Part shown: positions 7,841-15,589 of the stretch, piece by piece
Layout: every line of letters begins with the position of its first letter
Numbering within the stretch: position 1 is the first letter of the stretch
Virus record (IMG/VR): IMGVR_UViG_3300049215_000594
Coordinates: 1 to 49,553 of that record
Length of the DNA stretch: 49,553 nt
Source: a virus
Direction: 5' to 3' (one strand)
Notes under the pieces: generated by a model
Seen by the model: only the letters and a program-made list of their open reading frames with translations
Databases searched by the model: none
What the model was told of the DNA's origin: nothing
Translations under genes and position numbers: made by a program

Positions 7841-8082
7841 AAACCATTCGTCCGTTCTCGTTCAGCGTCTTCGTCATCTGCGGCATCGCGGCGATCCTTG
7901 CCGCGCTCGCCGCCATTTCGGAGGCGTTCGACTGCATGAATGCGGCGGATACGGGGTCGGTCATGACCGGCGTCGCCATCCTGCTGCTGCTATTGTTCAT
8001 CATCGTTTTCTGTTCCATCAAACTCTATAACCATTCATTACAATCATTCCAAAGGAGACAACATCATGAAGAGCATCGTTAG
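7837..8082 (+). CDS. small two-helix membrane protein
   Basis: The 81 residues contain two hydrophobic helices (about 9-30 and 43-61) and a basic, His-rich C-terminus. The start overlaps the resolvase stop (ATGA), and the end overlaps the start of the band-7 protein by 17 bp, so it is translationally coupled to both. With the next gene encoding a membrane-associated SPFH protein, the two may form a membrane unit. The function is unknown. Confidence 0.6.
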   Translation: MKTIRPFSFSVFVICGIAAILAALAAISEAFDCMNAADTGSVMTGVAILLLLLFIIVFCSIKLYNHSLQSFQRRQHHEEHR

Positions 8083-8914
8083 CATCACACTTGCCATCGC
8101 GGTCATCGTCGGCATCGCGTCCATCGTAAGCTGCACCCGCATCCAGCCCGGCTACGTCGGCATCAAGGTCAACTATACCGGAAGCAATCGCGGCGTGGAG
8201 GATATCCCGGTCGTCACCGGATGGGCGTGGGCGAATCCTCTCACACAAAAGATATTCGAATACCCGACGTTCGTGCAGACCGCCGTGTGGACGAAAGACA
8301 AGAACGAAGGCAAGCCGGTCGACGAGTCGCTGTCGTTCAACAGCAAAGACGGCGCTGTCATCGGCGCGAGCATCAACCTGTCGTATCAGATACGCGAGCA
8401 GGACATCCCGAAGTTCTATGTCCGGTTCCGGTCCGACGACCTGAACAAGTTCACGCACGGGTTCTTGCGAAATCTCGCGCGCGACGCGTTCAACGAGGTC
8501 GGCGGGCAGTTCACCGCAGAGGAGATGAACGGACCGCGCAAAGAGGAATTTCTGAACGCCGTCAAAGCGCAGATCAACAAAGATGCCGACGCATTCGGCG
8601 TGGTCGTCGAGCAATTCGGGCTCGTGGGCAACCTCGACCTTCCTTCGACCATCGTCGACGCGTTGAACGCGAAGATCGCGGCGACGCAGAACGCCATCCG
8701 CGCCGAGAACGAACTCCGCCAAGCGGAGGCGGAAGCGAAGAAAACCGTCGCCAAAGCGAACGGCGAAGCGGAAGCGAACCGCGTCCTTACGGCATCGCTC
8801 ACACCGACCCTCATCCAATGGCAGACGCTGCAAGTGATGAGGGACAAGTGGAACGGCGCACTGCCGCAGGTGTCGTCCGGCAACGGAAATTTTCTCTACC
8901 AGCTTTCGCATTGA
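8066..8914 (+). CDS. band-7 / SPFH-domain (prohibitin-like) lipoprotein
   Basis: The 282-residue protein has a hydrophobic N-terminus ending in a plausible lipobox (IVSC, Cys23). An SPFH core (about 28-190) follows, with the typical opening QPGYVGIKVNY and a helical stretch rich in Ala/Glu/Lys (about 200-250). That stretch, with AEAEAKKTVAKANGEAEAN, is the classic oligomerisation region of stomatin/prohibitin proteins. SPFH proteins form ring or cage assemblies on membranes. Phage copies exist but their role is unsettled; superinfection control or interference with host membrane proteases are possible. Confidence 0.87.
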   Translation: MKSIVSITLAIAVIVGIASIVSCTRIQPGYVGIKVNYTGSNRGVEDIPVVTGWAWANPLTQKIFEYPTFVQTAVWTKDKNEGKPVDESLSFNSKDGAVIGASINLSYQIREQDIPKFYVRFRSDDLNKFTHGFLRNLARDAFNEVGGQFTAEEMNGPRKEEFLNAVKAQINKDADAFGVVVEQFGLVGNLDLPSTIVDALNAKIAATQNAIRAENELRQAEAEAKKTVAKANGEAEANRVLTASLTPTLIQWQTLQVMRDKWNGALPQVSSGNGNFLYQLSH

Positions 8915-8925
8915 GGAGGATCGCG

Positions 8926-9213
8926 ATGAACGGAGAAAAAGAACTCTGCATGATCTGCGACGATGAGATCACCGGCGACCGTATCGCGTGGAGGGTGGAC
9001 GGCGCGGACGAAAAGTCGGCGCATCCCGACTGCATCATGCGGCTTGCAAAAGGAATCGCGCTCCACGAGTTGGAGCGTTCGCTCGAGGTATTCCTCAAAC
9101 GGCTCGGCGACGATGCGCCCAAAGAAATGCGCGACGCGTTCGAGGATGTGAAGCGGCAACGCGCGAACGTCGAGAGCACGGCACGGACGCGGTTTCCGAT
9201 TTCTATGAACTAA
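8926..9213 (+). CDS. small protein with N-terminal Cys/His cluster
   Basis: The start ATG at 8926 has a GGAGGA ribosome-binding site. The 95 residues begin with CMICDDEITGDRIAW and HPDC (about residues 8-39), a CxxC...HxxC pattern that looks like a small treble-clef or zinc-knuckle fold. A helical region ends the protein. No family was recognised. Confidence 0.6.
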   Translation: MNGEKELCMICDDEITGDRIAWRVDGADEKSAHPDCIMRLAKGIALHELERSLEVFLKRLGDDAPKEMRDAFEDVKRQRANVESTARTRFPISMN

Positions 9214-9252
9214 CCATACATCAAATCATACACGAAGAACGAGGGTAACTAT

Positions 9253-10326
9253 GTGAACGAACATTATGTGCTGAAACAGGGGGATTGCGTCGAGGTATTG
9301 CATGCGATGGAGAGCGAATCCGTTCATTGCTGCATTACCTCGCCGCCGTATTGGGGACTCCGCGACTACGGAGTCGAGGGGCAGATCGGGTTGGAGAAAA
9401 CGCCGGACGAATACGTCGAGCGGATGCGGGAGGTGTTCGCCGAAGTCCGGCGCGTTCTCCGGCCGGACGGGACGCTGTGGCTGAACCTCGGCGACAGCTA
9501 CGTCAGCGCGAAGGGACGCCACTCGAACAAGCAGCAGACGATATCGGGAAGACCGCGCAACGAGCCGGGACAGGGCAAGCGTCCCGACCTGCGCGGACAC
9601 GCCGTATTGAAAGACAAAGACCTGACGGGGATTCCGTGGCGCGTCGCGCTCGCGCTGCAAGAAGACGGATGGTATCTGCGGAGCGACATCATCTGGCACA
9701 AGCGTAATTGTCTGCCGGAAAGCGTGCGGGATCGTCCTACCAAAGCGCACGAATATATTTTCCTCATGACGAAGAACGGGAAATATTTCTACGATGCCGA
9801 CGCGATCCGCGAGCCGCTTGCGTTGGGTACACCGGAACGGGCGATGCGCGGGCTGAGCGAACACCACAAGTATGCGAACGGAGTGCCGGGGCAGGGAAGA
9901 TCGAACATCCACAAACCACGCCGGAACGCGCAGACGGTCGGACGCACGGAACGGAAGATGGACGACACCGGCTATGGCGGTGACGGCACGGGACTGCACG
10001 GGCACAGCGGATATTTCGACGCTGACGGCAAACCGCGCTTCAACCCGCTCGGTCGGAATAAGCGCACCGTGTGGACGGTCTCCACGCAGGCGTTCAAAGG
10101 CGCACACTTCGCCACGTTCCCCGAGAAACTCATCGAACCGTGTGTACGTGCGGGTTGTCCGAAAGACGGCGTCATACTCGACCCGTTCAACGGCGCGGGA
10201 ACGACGGGTGTCGTTGCGCTGAAGAACGGACGGAAATACATCGGCATAGAACTCAAACGGGAATACCTCGAACTGGCGCGTAAGCGGATCGAGAACACGC
10301 CTATACAAACGACAATGGAGGCATGA
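9253..10326 (+). CDS. orphan DNA N4/N6 amino-methyltransferase
   Basis: The protein starts at GTG 9253, nested in an ATGTGA sequence so that the in-frame ATG of another frame stops at once. Catalytic motif IV SPPYWGLRDY (about 30-39) precedes the SAM-binding motif DPFNGAGTTG (about 311-320), the order of beta-class methyltransferases. FATFPEKL is the usual motif just before it. A 150-residue central region should recognise the target. No restriction enzyme gene is adjacent, so it probably protects phage DNA or alters host regulation. The target sequence cannot be read from the gene. Confidence 0.9.
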   Translation: MNEHYVLKQGDCVEVLHAMESESVHCCITSPPYWGLRDYGVEGQIGLEKTPDEYVERMREVFAEVRRVLRPDGTLWLNLGDSYVSAKGRHSNKQQTISGRPRNEPGQGKRPDLRGHAVLKDKDLTGIPWRVALALQEDGWYLRSDIIWHKRNCLPESVRDRPTKAHEYIFLMTKNGKYFYDADAIREPLALGTPERAMRGLSEHHKYANGVPGQGRSNIHKPRRNAQTVGRTERKMDDTGYGGDGTGLHGHSGYFDADGKPRFNPLGRNKRTVWTVSTQAFKGAHFATFPEKLIEPCVRAGCPKDGVILDPFNGAGTTGVVALKNGRKYIGIELKREYLELARKRIENTPIQTTMEA

Positions 10327-10574
10327 CGAAAATGCGTAACGAGATCATGGTACAAATATTGACGTTCGCTGCGAAAGCGGCGCGTCCGTACCGCAAAGAC
10401 CAGCGGGCGGCGAACAAGGCGAAGTTGCTGTTCTGGAATCTGCTGACCGTAGACGAGCAGGACACGCTGCAAGATGCGTGGGACGCCATCGTCATGAGGC
10501 GAGGCAGCGAAGAAATGCTCCGGCAGGTGCTCGCGAAGATTTGTCTGAGATTGTTTTCACATCAACCACATTAA
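10323..10574 (+). CDS. small helical protein of unknown function
   Basis: The ATG at 10323 overlaps the methyltransferase stop (ATGA). A second ATG four codons on is also possible. The 83 residues are helical and basic in the first half and show no known motif. It belongs to the same transcription unit as the methyltransferase. Confidence 0.55.
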   Translation: MTKMRNEIMVQILTFAAKAARPYRKDQRAANKAKLLFWNLLTVDEQDTLQDAWDAIVMRRGSEEMLRQVLAKICLRLFSHQPH

Positions 10575-10597
10575 TCACATCAATAAAAGGAAGAAAA

Positions 10598-10849
10598 ATG
10601 AAAAAGAACATCCATTGCTTTGCGGTGACGGACTTGCCGCACGGAGTCCATATCATGCCGAAAGAGGGCGCGTATCAAATTTATGTCGTCGGGCGGGCGA
10701 TGATCATGGAGAAACTGCGGTACTGCCTCCGTCATTCGTTCGCATGGCTGCATTGGCATGACATCAAGCGTCTTCTCATCGCCGACCGCGAGGGACAGTG
10801 CGATCCCTCTGTGGCACATACCTCCCTGTTCACGCTATGGGTCGGCTGA
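10598..10849 (+). CDS. small protein of unknown function
   Basis: The start is the ATG at 10598 after AAAAGGAAGAAAA. The upstream in-frame extension only shadows the preceding gene. The 83 residues include a beta-rich N-terminal half and an aromatic/histidine-rich stretch (HSFAWLHWHDIKR). The function is not recognised. Its stop overlaps the start chosen for the glycosyltransferase-like gene. Confidence 0.55.
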   Translation: MKKNIHCFAVTDLPHGVHIMPKEGAYQIYVVGRAMIMEKLRYCLRHSFAWLHWHDIKRLLIADREGQCDPSVAHTSLFTLWVG

Positions 10850-11817
10850 AAGGGAAAACTCCCTGTGCGATGATCACGTACGGTTACGGACCGCCTGAGT
10901 CCGTCGCCATCATTTGCCGTGGGACAGGCATCGGGGACACCGTTCATGAGATGCCTGCGCTGTGGCAAAAGAAACAGGAAGGATATAGCATTACGTATGT
11001 TGCTCCGCGCAATCGCCGCGTGCTGATCGAATCGCTCGGCATCCGGTTCATCCCTCTTGATACGGCGGGCGCGCGATGGGAAGAAAGGAACAAAGGGCAT
11101 TACGGGAAGATCTATTCGACCTTCGCGTGGTGCCTCATTCCTCACGTTGCGCCGTATGCACCGGCGAAGATACGCTTCGCACAGTTCGCGGACTGCATCG
11201 AAACGACGCTGCCGGAAACGTTCTCATGGGATTGCTTGCGAGGCGCACCGGAGAAGATCACACCCTCGGAGATTCTGTTCGCGCCGTTCAGCTACAACAA
11301 CCTCCGGATGCTCAACCGCTGGCATTCCATACGGAGGGAACTGCAAATGATCGCTCCGGTCACGGTCATCGGAACGGACAAGCGGTTCGTAGAGAAGTTC
11401 GGCATCGTGCGAGCAAGTAACACGCGAGAGTTGGTCGGCTATGTCAAGGGAGCGAAACTCGTCCTCGCTGTCGACAACGGCGTGCTCGCGCTGGCGCTCG
11501 CCCTGCGGAAACCGACCATAGGGATTTTCGGACCCACCGATCCGGCGCTCGTATTTCATCAATTCGGGAAATATCACCATATTCACGGCGTTGCTATGCA
11601 GCCGGCCGAAGGTTTATACGGAGCGAAATGCCGTCTGCCATGTAATTTTCAGAGCAGTAACGGGTGGAACGTACATGCTCGATGCGGCGTGCTCGCGGAT
11701 TGTATGCTGGCACATACAGGGGAACGCATTATCCCCGTCCTCGGTAATTATTACAATCGTATAAAAAATGAGCATGACAGCGAAGCAACGTATCACTCTT
11801 TATTCAGCCGCCGTTGA
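10837..11817 (+). CDS. GT9-like (heptosyltransferase-type) glycosyltransferase
   Basis: About 326 residues from the ATG at 10837; a start at 10798 or 10870 is also possible. The N-terminal half has CRGTGIGDTVHEMPAL, matching the 'GDxxxxxPa' nucleotide-binding loop of heptosyltransferases. The C-terminal half has VLAVDNGVLALALALRKP followed by IGIFGPTDP, the family's DxGxxHLAxALxxP...fGxTxP signature, with the usual His replaced. Four late cysteines lie in residues 265-295. A phage enzyme of this type may change host surface sugars to block superinfection, or glycosylate phage DNA or proteins. Confidence 0.72.
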   Translation: MGRLKGKTPCAMITYGYGPPESVAIICRGTGIGDTVHEMPALWQKKQEGYSITYVAPRNRRVLIESLGIRFIPLDTAGARWEERNKGHYGKIYSTFAWCLIPHVAPYAPAKIRFAQFADCIETTLPETFSWDCLRGAPEKITPSEILFAPFSYNNLRMLNRWHSIRRELQMIAPVTVIGTDKRFVEKFGIVRASNTRELVGYVKGAKLVLAVDNGVLALALALRKPTIGIFGPTDPALVFHQFGKYHHIHGVAMQPAEGLYGAKCRLPCNFQSSNGWNVHARCGVLADCMLAHTGERIIPVLGNYYNRIKNEHDSEATYHSLFSRR

Positions 11818-12082
11818 TTCTTATTATTTATATGCCCAAGAGGACGAACAAGACAAAAAGATGAAGATGCTGATAGAGATGACACCATTTTTTGATATAG
11901 ACACCATCGACATAAGCAGTATCGGTTATCAAAACGATTTGCGGATATTGAATGGGCTCGGATATGTCGATATAAAAAGATATACGGATTCGTCCGCTAT
12001 CGTTCGTTACGGGAATCCAAGGATCACTGAAAAGGGCTGGCGTGAATTGGTCAAAGAATATGAACGGCGTAAGCAGTCTTGA
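11768..12082 (+). CDS. hypothetical protein, possible winged-helix
   Basis: The start overlaps the end of the glycosyltransferase-like gene by 50 bp. The 104 residues have a C-terminal pattern (NDLRILNGLGYVDIKR...ITEKGWRELVKEY) reminiscent of winged-helix proteins, in which a short helix, a 'LGY' turn and 'iTekG' form the wing. The base composition is clearly AT-richer than the genes before it, suggesting separate ancestry. A strong terminator lies 209 bp downstream. Confidence 0.55.
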   Translation: MSMTAKQRITLYSAAVDSYYLYAQEDEQDKKMKMLIEMTPFFDIDTIDISSIGYQNDLRILNGLGYVDIKRYTDSSAIVRYGNPRITEKGWRELVKEYERRKQS

Positions 12083-12290
12083 GACAACCGACTATTCGGG
12101 ATGAGGAAAGAACAATTTGCATATTTGCTATATTCTGATGTTTTTTTTATGTAGGTTGCATAAGAGTAAGGCATGAAAATGTCGACACACTTGCTCTTTC
12201 TTTGCCGCCTTCAATAACAGAAAAATTGAAGGCACATTTTTAGGATACAGGCGGACGCATAGAATAAGGCAGTAAGAACCTTCGTAAGCA

Positions 12291-12316
12291 ACCCCCGATC
12301 ATGTCGGGGGTTTTTT
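12291..12316 (+). terminator. rho-independent terminator at the end of the early region
   Basis: A perfect 8-bp stem (ACCCCCGA / TCGGGGGT) with a TCATG loop is followed by a run of T residues (12310-12316). It closes the early/middle operon. The rest of the gap 12083-12487 shows no other gene or clear signal. Confidence 0.88.
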
Positions 12317-12487
12317 ATTCCCCTTGAAGAACATCGCAAAAATCTCTATAAAAAGACCTCCCTTGATGTCAAAAGCACCGTTTCAAGCAAACACAGGGAA
12401 TTCCTCGCCCCCCACTTGACAACGCAAACGCGCACTGTAGATTTGCCTTTGGTATTTAAGAATCCAGAACCAATCAAAGGAATAAAA

Positions 12488-12706
12488 ATGACACAGTATA
12501 ATCCTGAAGACATACAAATCGGAAATATTGCGTGGATAAAAGGTACAAGACAAAAAGTAACTGTTGAGGAAATTAAAGACATTATGGGCGAAGGTATAAA
12601 AGCCATTTGCCTCATCACTCAAAAGGACGGGACGATCAAACGGGACAAATTTCCATTATCGGTACTGACAAAAGAACGCCCTCCTCAACAACGTCCTTTT
12701 GCATAG
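12488..12706 (+). CDS. small hypothetical protein, beta-rich
   Basis: The ATG at 12488 follows AAAGGAATAAAA. The 72 residues (MTQYNPEDIQIGNIAWIKG...) look like a small all-beta fold such as SH3-like, and end with a Pro/Gln-rich tail. The gene stands alone between a terminator and a phage promoter. The function is unknown. Confidence 0.5.
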   Translation: MTQYNPEDIQIGNIAWIKGTRQKVTVEEIKDIMGEGIKAICLITQKDGTIKRDKFPLSVLTKERPPQQRPFA

Positions 12707-12769
12707 CGATTTCAAAATAAATACACCGCTAAAATTGCCGTTACAATATTTTTTGATTTAACGGTCACT

Positions 12770-12826
12770 CCCTCTTGACATTTATTGTGAGGGCATTAGA
12801 TTCGCATTAAACGAAACCACTTCTCC
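12770..12826 (+). promoter_or_regulatory. phage late promoter element, copy 1 of a 57-bp repeat
   Basis: TTGACA (12775-12780) and TAGATTCG (12797-12804) stand 19 bp apart when counted from TTG, close to the Bacteroidota TTG-N19-TAnnTTTG pattern. A dyad CCCTC-N14-GAGGG brackets the -35 box, which suggests a regulator site. The 57-bp block recurs with 53 of 57 positions identical at 21142-21198. This copy drives the holin/terminase block. Confidence 0.78.
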
Positions 12827-12872
12827 CTTCATCAGCCCACGCGGTAGTTTTTTCTTTTAACTGATTTCACAC

Positions 12873-13142
12873 ATGGCTGGCGCAAGCGCGGCTATTTCGC
12901 CTTTTAGTTCGATGGAACTGGAAATCATCATAACAGGGGTGTCGATCACGACGCTGCTCGTGCTCTTGGAGTTGTTCTGGAAAGTCGCCGCATGGCATAC
13001 TTCCGTGAACGTACAACTCACGCAGCACAAAGAAACGCTCGACAGCGCACGCACGGAATTGAATGGCATGCACACGGAGATCGGCGAGCATGCGATCCGG
13101 CTGAACACGTTGGAAACGAAGGCGGGGTTGGAACATGGATGA
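12873..13142 (+). CDS. membrane-anchored coiled-coil protein, holin/spanin-like
   Basis: The 89 residues hold one membrane helix (about 17-40) followed by a heptad-patterned helix (about 45-85). The second ATG (codon 14) is an alternative start. Placed just before a holin-like gene and behind the late promoter, it is probably part of the lysis cassette, as a holin partner or inner-membrane spanin. The sequence has no family-specific motif. Confidence 0.55.
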   Translation: MAGASAAISPFSSMELEIIITGVSITTLLVLLELFWKVAAWHTSVNVQLTQHKETLDSARTELNGMHTEIGEHAIRLNTLETKAGLEHG

Positions 13143-13674
13143 CACTATTTCAAAAGGTCAGGTCAATCTTGACGACGCGCAAAACACCGGCGTTTCCGTG
13201 CCATCCGTCGACAAAGGACAAACCGTCCCTGCGCTCGACAATGGACAGGATTTCCAACCTGATCCTCCGGTGCTTTCGCTGCTGGATAAGCTGAACCTGA
13301 TTTTTCTCTTGGACAAACTCTACACAATCTTCAAAGAAAGGGATACAATGAACGGATGGTTAGTAAACTGGCAGACGACGCTCGCGGGAATCTTCGCGCT
13401 CGTCGCTCCTGTCATCCTGCACGGACTCAATGTTCCGCAGGAAGTTCTGATGGGCGTTGCAGGACTTGTCATGGCACCCGTCGCGCTGCTCGCAAAACAA
13501 GGCGGCAGTAATCTTCTCAAAATCGTCTTGGCGGGGACGCTGAGCATCGCGCAATTCGCTGACGGCTTGCAGCTCCCTTTGTGGGCGCACATTGCCGCAG
13601 GAGTGGTCTCGTATGTCCTCCTCCATGTGACGACGGACGCAAGTCCGAAACCGCTGGCATCGGCGGGAAGCTAA
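13135..13674 (+). CDS. holin-like membrane protein with an internal start candidate
   Basis: The 179-residue frame has a soluble, Asp/Gln-rich first 70 residues. The C-terminal part has three hydrophobic segments (about 76-95, 98-118, 130-160), as in phage holins of the 3-TM class. An internal ATG at 13348, with an AGAAAGGG site 6 bp upstream, would give a compact 108-residue holin, so two products from one gene are plausible. The start overlaps the previous gene by 8 bp. Confidence 0.6.
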   Translation: MDDTISKGQVNLDDAQNTGVSVPSVDKGQTVPALDNGQDFQPDPPVLSLLDKLNLIFLLDKLYTIFKERDTMNGWLVNWQTTLAGIFALVAPVILHGLNVPQEVLMGVAGLVMAPVALLAKQGGSNLLKIVLAGTLSIAQFADGLQLPLWAHIAAGVVSYVLLHVTTDASPKPLASAGS

Positions 13675-13682
13675 CGATGTAT

Positions 13683-13755
13683 TGCGGGATAGCGCAGATG
13701 GTAGCGCGCCGGGCTCATTCCCCGGAGGTCACCTGTTCGAATCAGGTTCCCGCAA
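13683..13755 (+). tRNA. phage-encoded tRNA-Met-like (anticodon CAT)
   Basis: The cloverleaf folds fully: acceptor TGCGGGA/TCCCGCA, D stem GCGC/GCGC, anticodon stem CCGGG/CCCGG, T stem ACCTG/CAGGT, T loop TTCGAAT, discriminator A. The anticodon loop CTCATTC gives CAT. Three stacked G-C pairs close the anticodon stem, as in initiator tRNAs. The 1-72 pair is T-A rather than mismatched, and 11-24 is C-G, which is elongator-like. Base 37 is T where a purine is normal. It could be Met or, with lysidine, Ile2. CCA is not encoded. Confidence 0.9.
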
Positions 13756-13830
13756 CGATCACAGGACTGCGCCCGTAACTCTATTCGGGAGAAGTGGGGT
13801 GAATGCGTCTGGGCAGCGGGCGCGGTTCCT

Positions 13831-15132
13831 GTGTCTTTCCAAATGAAACTTTCGAACTTAAAAGGGGCGGCATACAATCCGCGCAAGATCTCCGACGAAG
13901 CGTTGTCAGGACTCAAATATTCGCTGAACGAATTCGGGGATATTTCGGGAATCGTTTTCAACGAGCGTACGGGACATCTCGTCGCCGGACATCAGCGTAT
14001 AAAAGCATTGATCGCCGAATACGGCGACCTCGTCATTGATACCAAAGAAAATTGGGTGGTCAAGACGCCGCATGGACAAACCTTTCCCGTCCGGCGCGTC
14101 GACTGGCCGATCGAGAAAGAAAAAGCTGCGAACGTCGCTGCAAACTCACCGACCATAGCCGGTGAATTCACGGACGATCTCGGACCACTCCTCGATGAAA
14201 TAAAACTCGATCTTCCGGACGATTTCGAGTCACTGCGTTTCGAAGAACTGCAAGACTTGGAAGTCGGCGAAGAAAACGAGCCGATGGAAGATGCCGAAGC
14301 GCCTCTCCCTCCTGCCGTGCCGATTGTGAAACCCGGTGATCTTTTCCGCCTCGGCAAACATCGCCTGCTCTGCGGCGACTCCACGAAGAAAGAACATGCC
14401 TCTCTCCTGCTCTCCAATGAAGAACCCGTTCTCATGGTCACCGATCCGCCGTATGGAGTAAACTACGATCCAGAATGGCGGGAGAAATGGGGACTGGGGC
14501 CAATCAAATCAAGAGGAAAAGTCGTAGGCGACGACCGTATCGACTGGTCGGAGACCTATCGTTTGTCTCGTGCGAATGTCATCTACGTATGGCACGCTGG
14601 AAAACACTCGCATGTCGTCGCACAAAACATCGTCGACTGCGGTTATGAGATCGTTTCACAGATCATTTGGAACAAGCCGCATCTGTTGATCTCGCGCGGC
14701 GACTATCATTGGAAACATGAACCATGCTGGTATGCCGTAAAGAAAGGGCACACGCACAATTGGCATGGCGACCGGACACAAACGACCGTGTGGGATATTG
14801 CGAACAACAGCGGTATCGAAAATAAGGACAACGAAAAGACCTACGGACACGGAACGCAAAAACCTCTCGAGTGCATGGCGCGTCCGATCAGAAACAATTC
14901 CAAAAAAGGCGACCTCATCTACGACCCATTTCTCGGTTCCGGCACGACGCTCGTCGCTGCCGATAAACTCAACCGTAAATGCTATGGCATGGAAATCGAC
15001 CCTGCGTATTGCGAGGTGATCATCCGGCGTTGGGCGGAAAACTGTTCGGACGAAAACGGCGATGTTGATTTCGAGCATGTGAACGGCAAACTCACCATAG
15101 ATGAGATCGTGGCGAATGTCAACGGAAAATAA
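13831..15132 (+). CDS. ParB/Srx-domain DNA methyltransferase fusion
   Basis: The start is GTG 13831, or ATG 13843. Residues 1-110 form a ParB/sulfiredoxin-like domain with the HLVAGHQRIKA box. A linker of about 50 acidic residues leads to an amino-methyltransferase with DPPYGVNYD (about 208-216, motif IV), SQIIWNKPH and the SAM motif DPFLGSGTT (about 370-378). This two-domain layout is common in phages and is placed before terminase genes, as here. It methylates DNA, and the ParB domain may guide or modulate this. Its 3' end overlaps the small terminase gene by 17 bp. Confidence 0.9.
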   Translation: MSFQMKLSNLKGAAYNPRKISDEALSGLKYSLNEFGDISGIVFNERTGHLVAGHQRIKALIAEYGDLVIDTKENWVVKTPHGQTFPVRRVDWPIEKEKAANVAANSPTIAGEFTDDLGPLLDEIKLDLPDDFESLRFEELQDLEVGEENEPMEDAEAPLPPAVPIVKPGDLFRLGKHRLLCGDSTKKEHASLLLSNEEPVLMVTDPPYGVNYDPEWREKWGLGPIKSRGKVVGDDRIDWSETYRLSRANVIYVWHAGKHSHVVAQNIVDCGYEIVSQIIWNKPHLLISRGDYHWKHEPCWYAVKKGHTHNWHGDRTQTTVWDIANNSGIENKDNEKTYGHGTQKPLECMARPIRNNSKKGDLIYDPFLGSGTTLVAADKLNRKCYGMEIDPAYCEVIIRRWAENCSDENGDVDFEHVNGKLTIDEIVANVNGK

Positions 15133-15589
15133 AAAGCACGCAGGCGGACGACCCGTCACGCCGATCAAATGGGAAGAGTTCGACAAGCTGTGCATGATCC
15201 AATGCACGCAGGAAGAGGTCGCGTTCTTCTTCAATTGCTCGGTCGACACCATTTCCCGCCTCGTGCGGAAAGAAAAGGGGATGAGTTTTGCGGAGTATTT
15301 CGCTATAAAAAGAGCGAATGGACGCATATCTCTCCGCCGCGCACAGTATCAGTTGGCACAAAAGAACCCTGCAATGGCGATCTGGCTCGGCAAGCAATAC
15401 CTGAATCAGAAAGACATCTCACGGCAAGAACTCACAGGCGCAGACGGTGACGCCATCAAATTTTCCGACGAGCAGATGACGGATGAAGAAATCGACAGGG
15501 AAGTCCTCCGCATCTTCCGGGAGCGAGGCATTATGGGAGTCGCTGGACGAGGAAAGCAAAGAGAGAGTCCGGCAGCTTCTGGCAATTAA
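15116..15589 (+). CDS. terS: terminase small subunit
   Basis: The 157-residue protein starts at ATG 15116 inside the methyltransferase 3' end. After a basic GGRPVTPIKWEEFDK opening comes a helix-turn-helix (about 25-55, QEEVAFFFNCSVDTISRLVRKE). A helical region typical of phage terminase small subunits follows, with an acidic C-terminus. It should recognise the packaging site. The large subunit follows and overlaps its 3' end by 107 bp in another frame. Confidence 0.8.
   Translation: MSTENKKHAGGRPVTPIKWEEFDKLCMIQCTQEEVAFFFNCSVDTISRLVRKEKGMSFAEYFAIKRANGRISLRRAQYQLAQKNPAMAIWLGKQYLNQKDISRQELTGADGDAIKFSDEQMTDEEIDREVLRIFRERGIMGVAGRGKQRESPAASGN

Noticed and set aside
13765-13822. GCGCCCG / CGGGCGC inverted repeat before the ParB-methyltransferase as a terminator or riboswitch
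   Set aside because: The stem is 7 bp with a loop of about 40 nt and no T run; it may be chance in GC-rich DNA.
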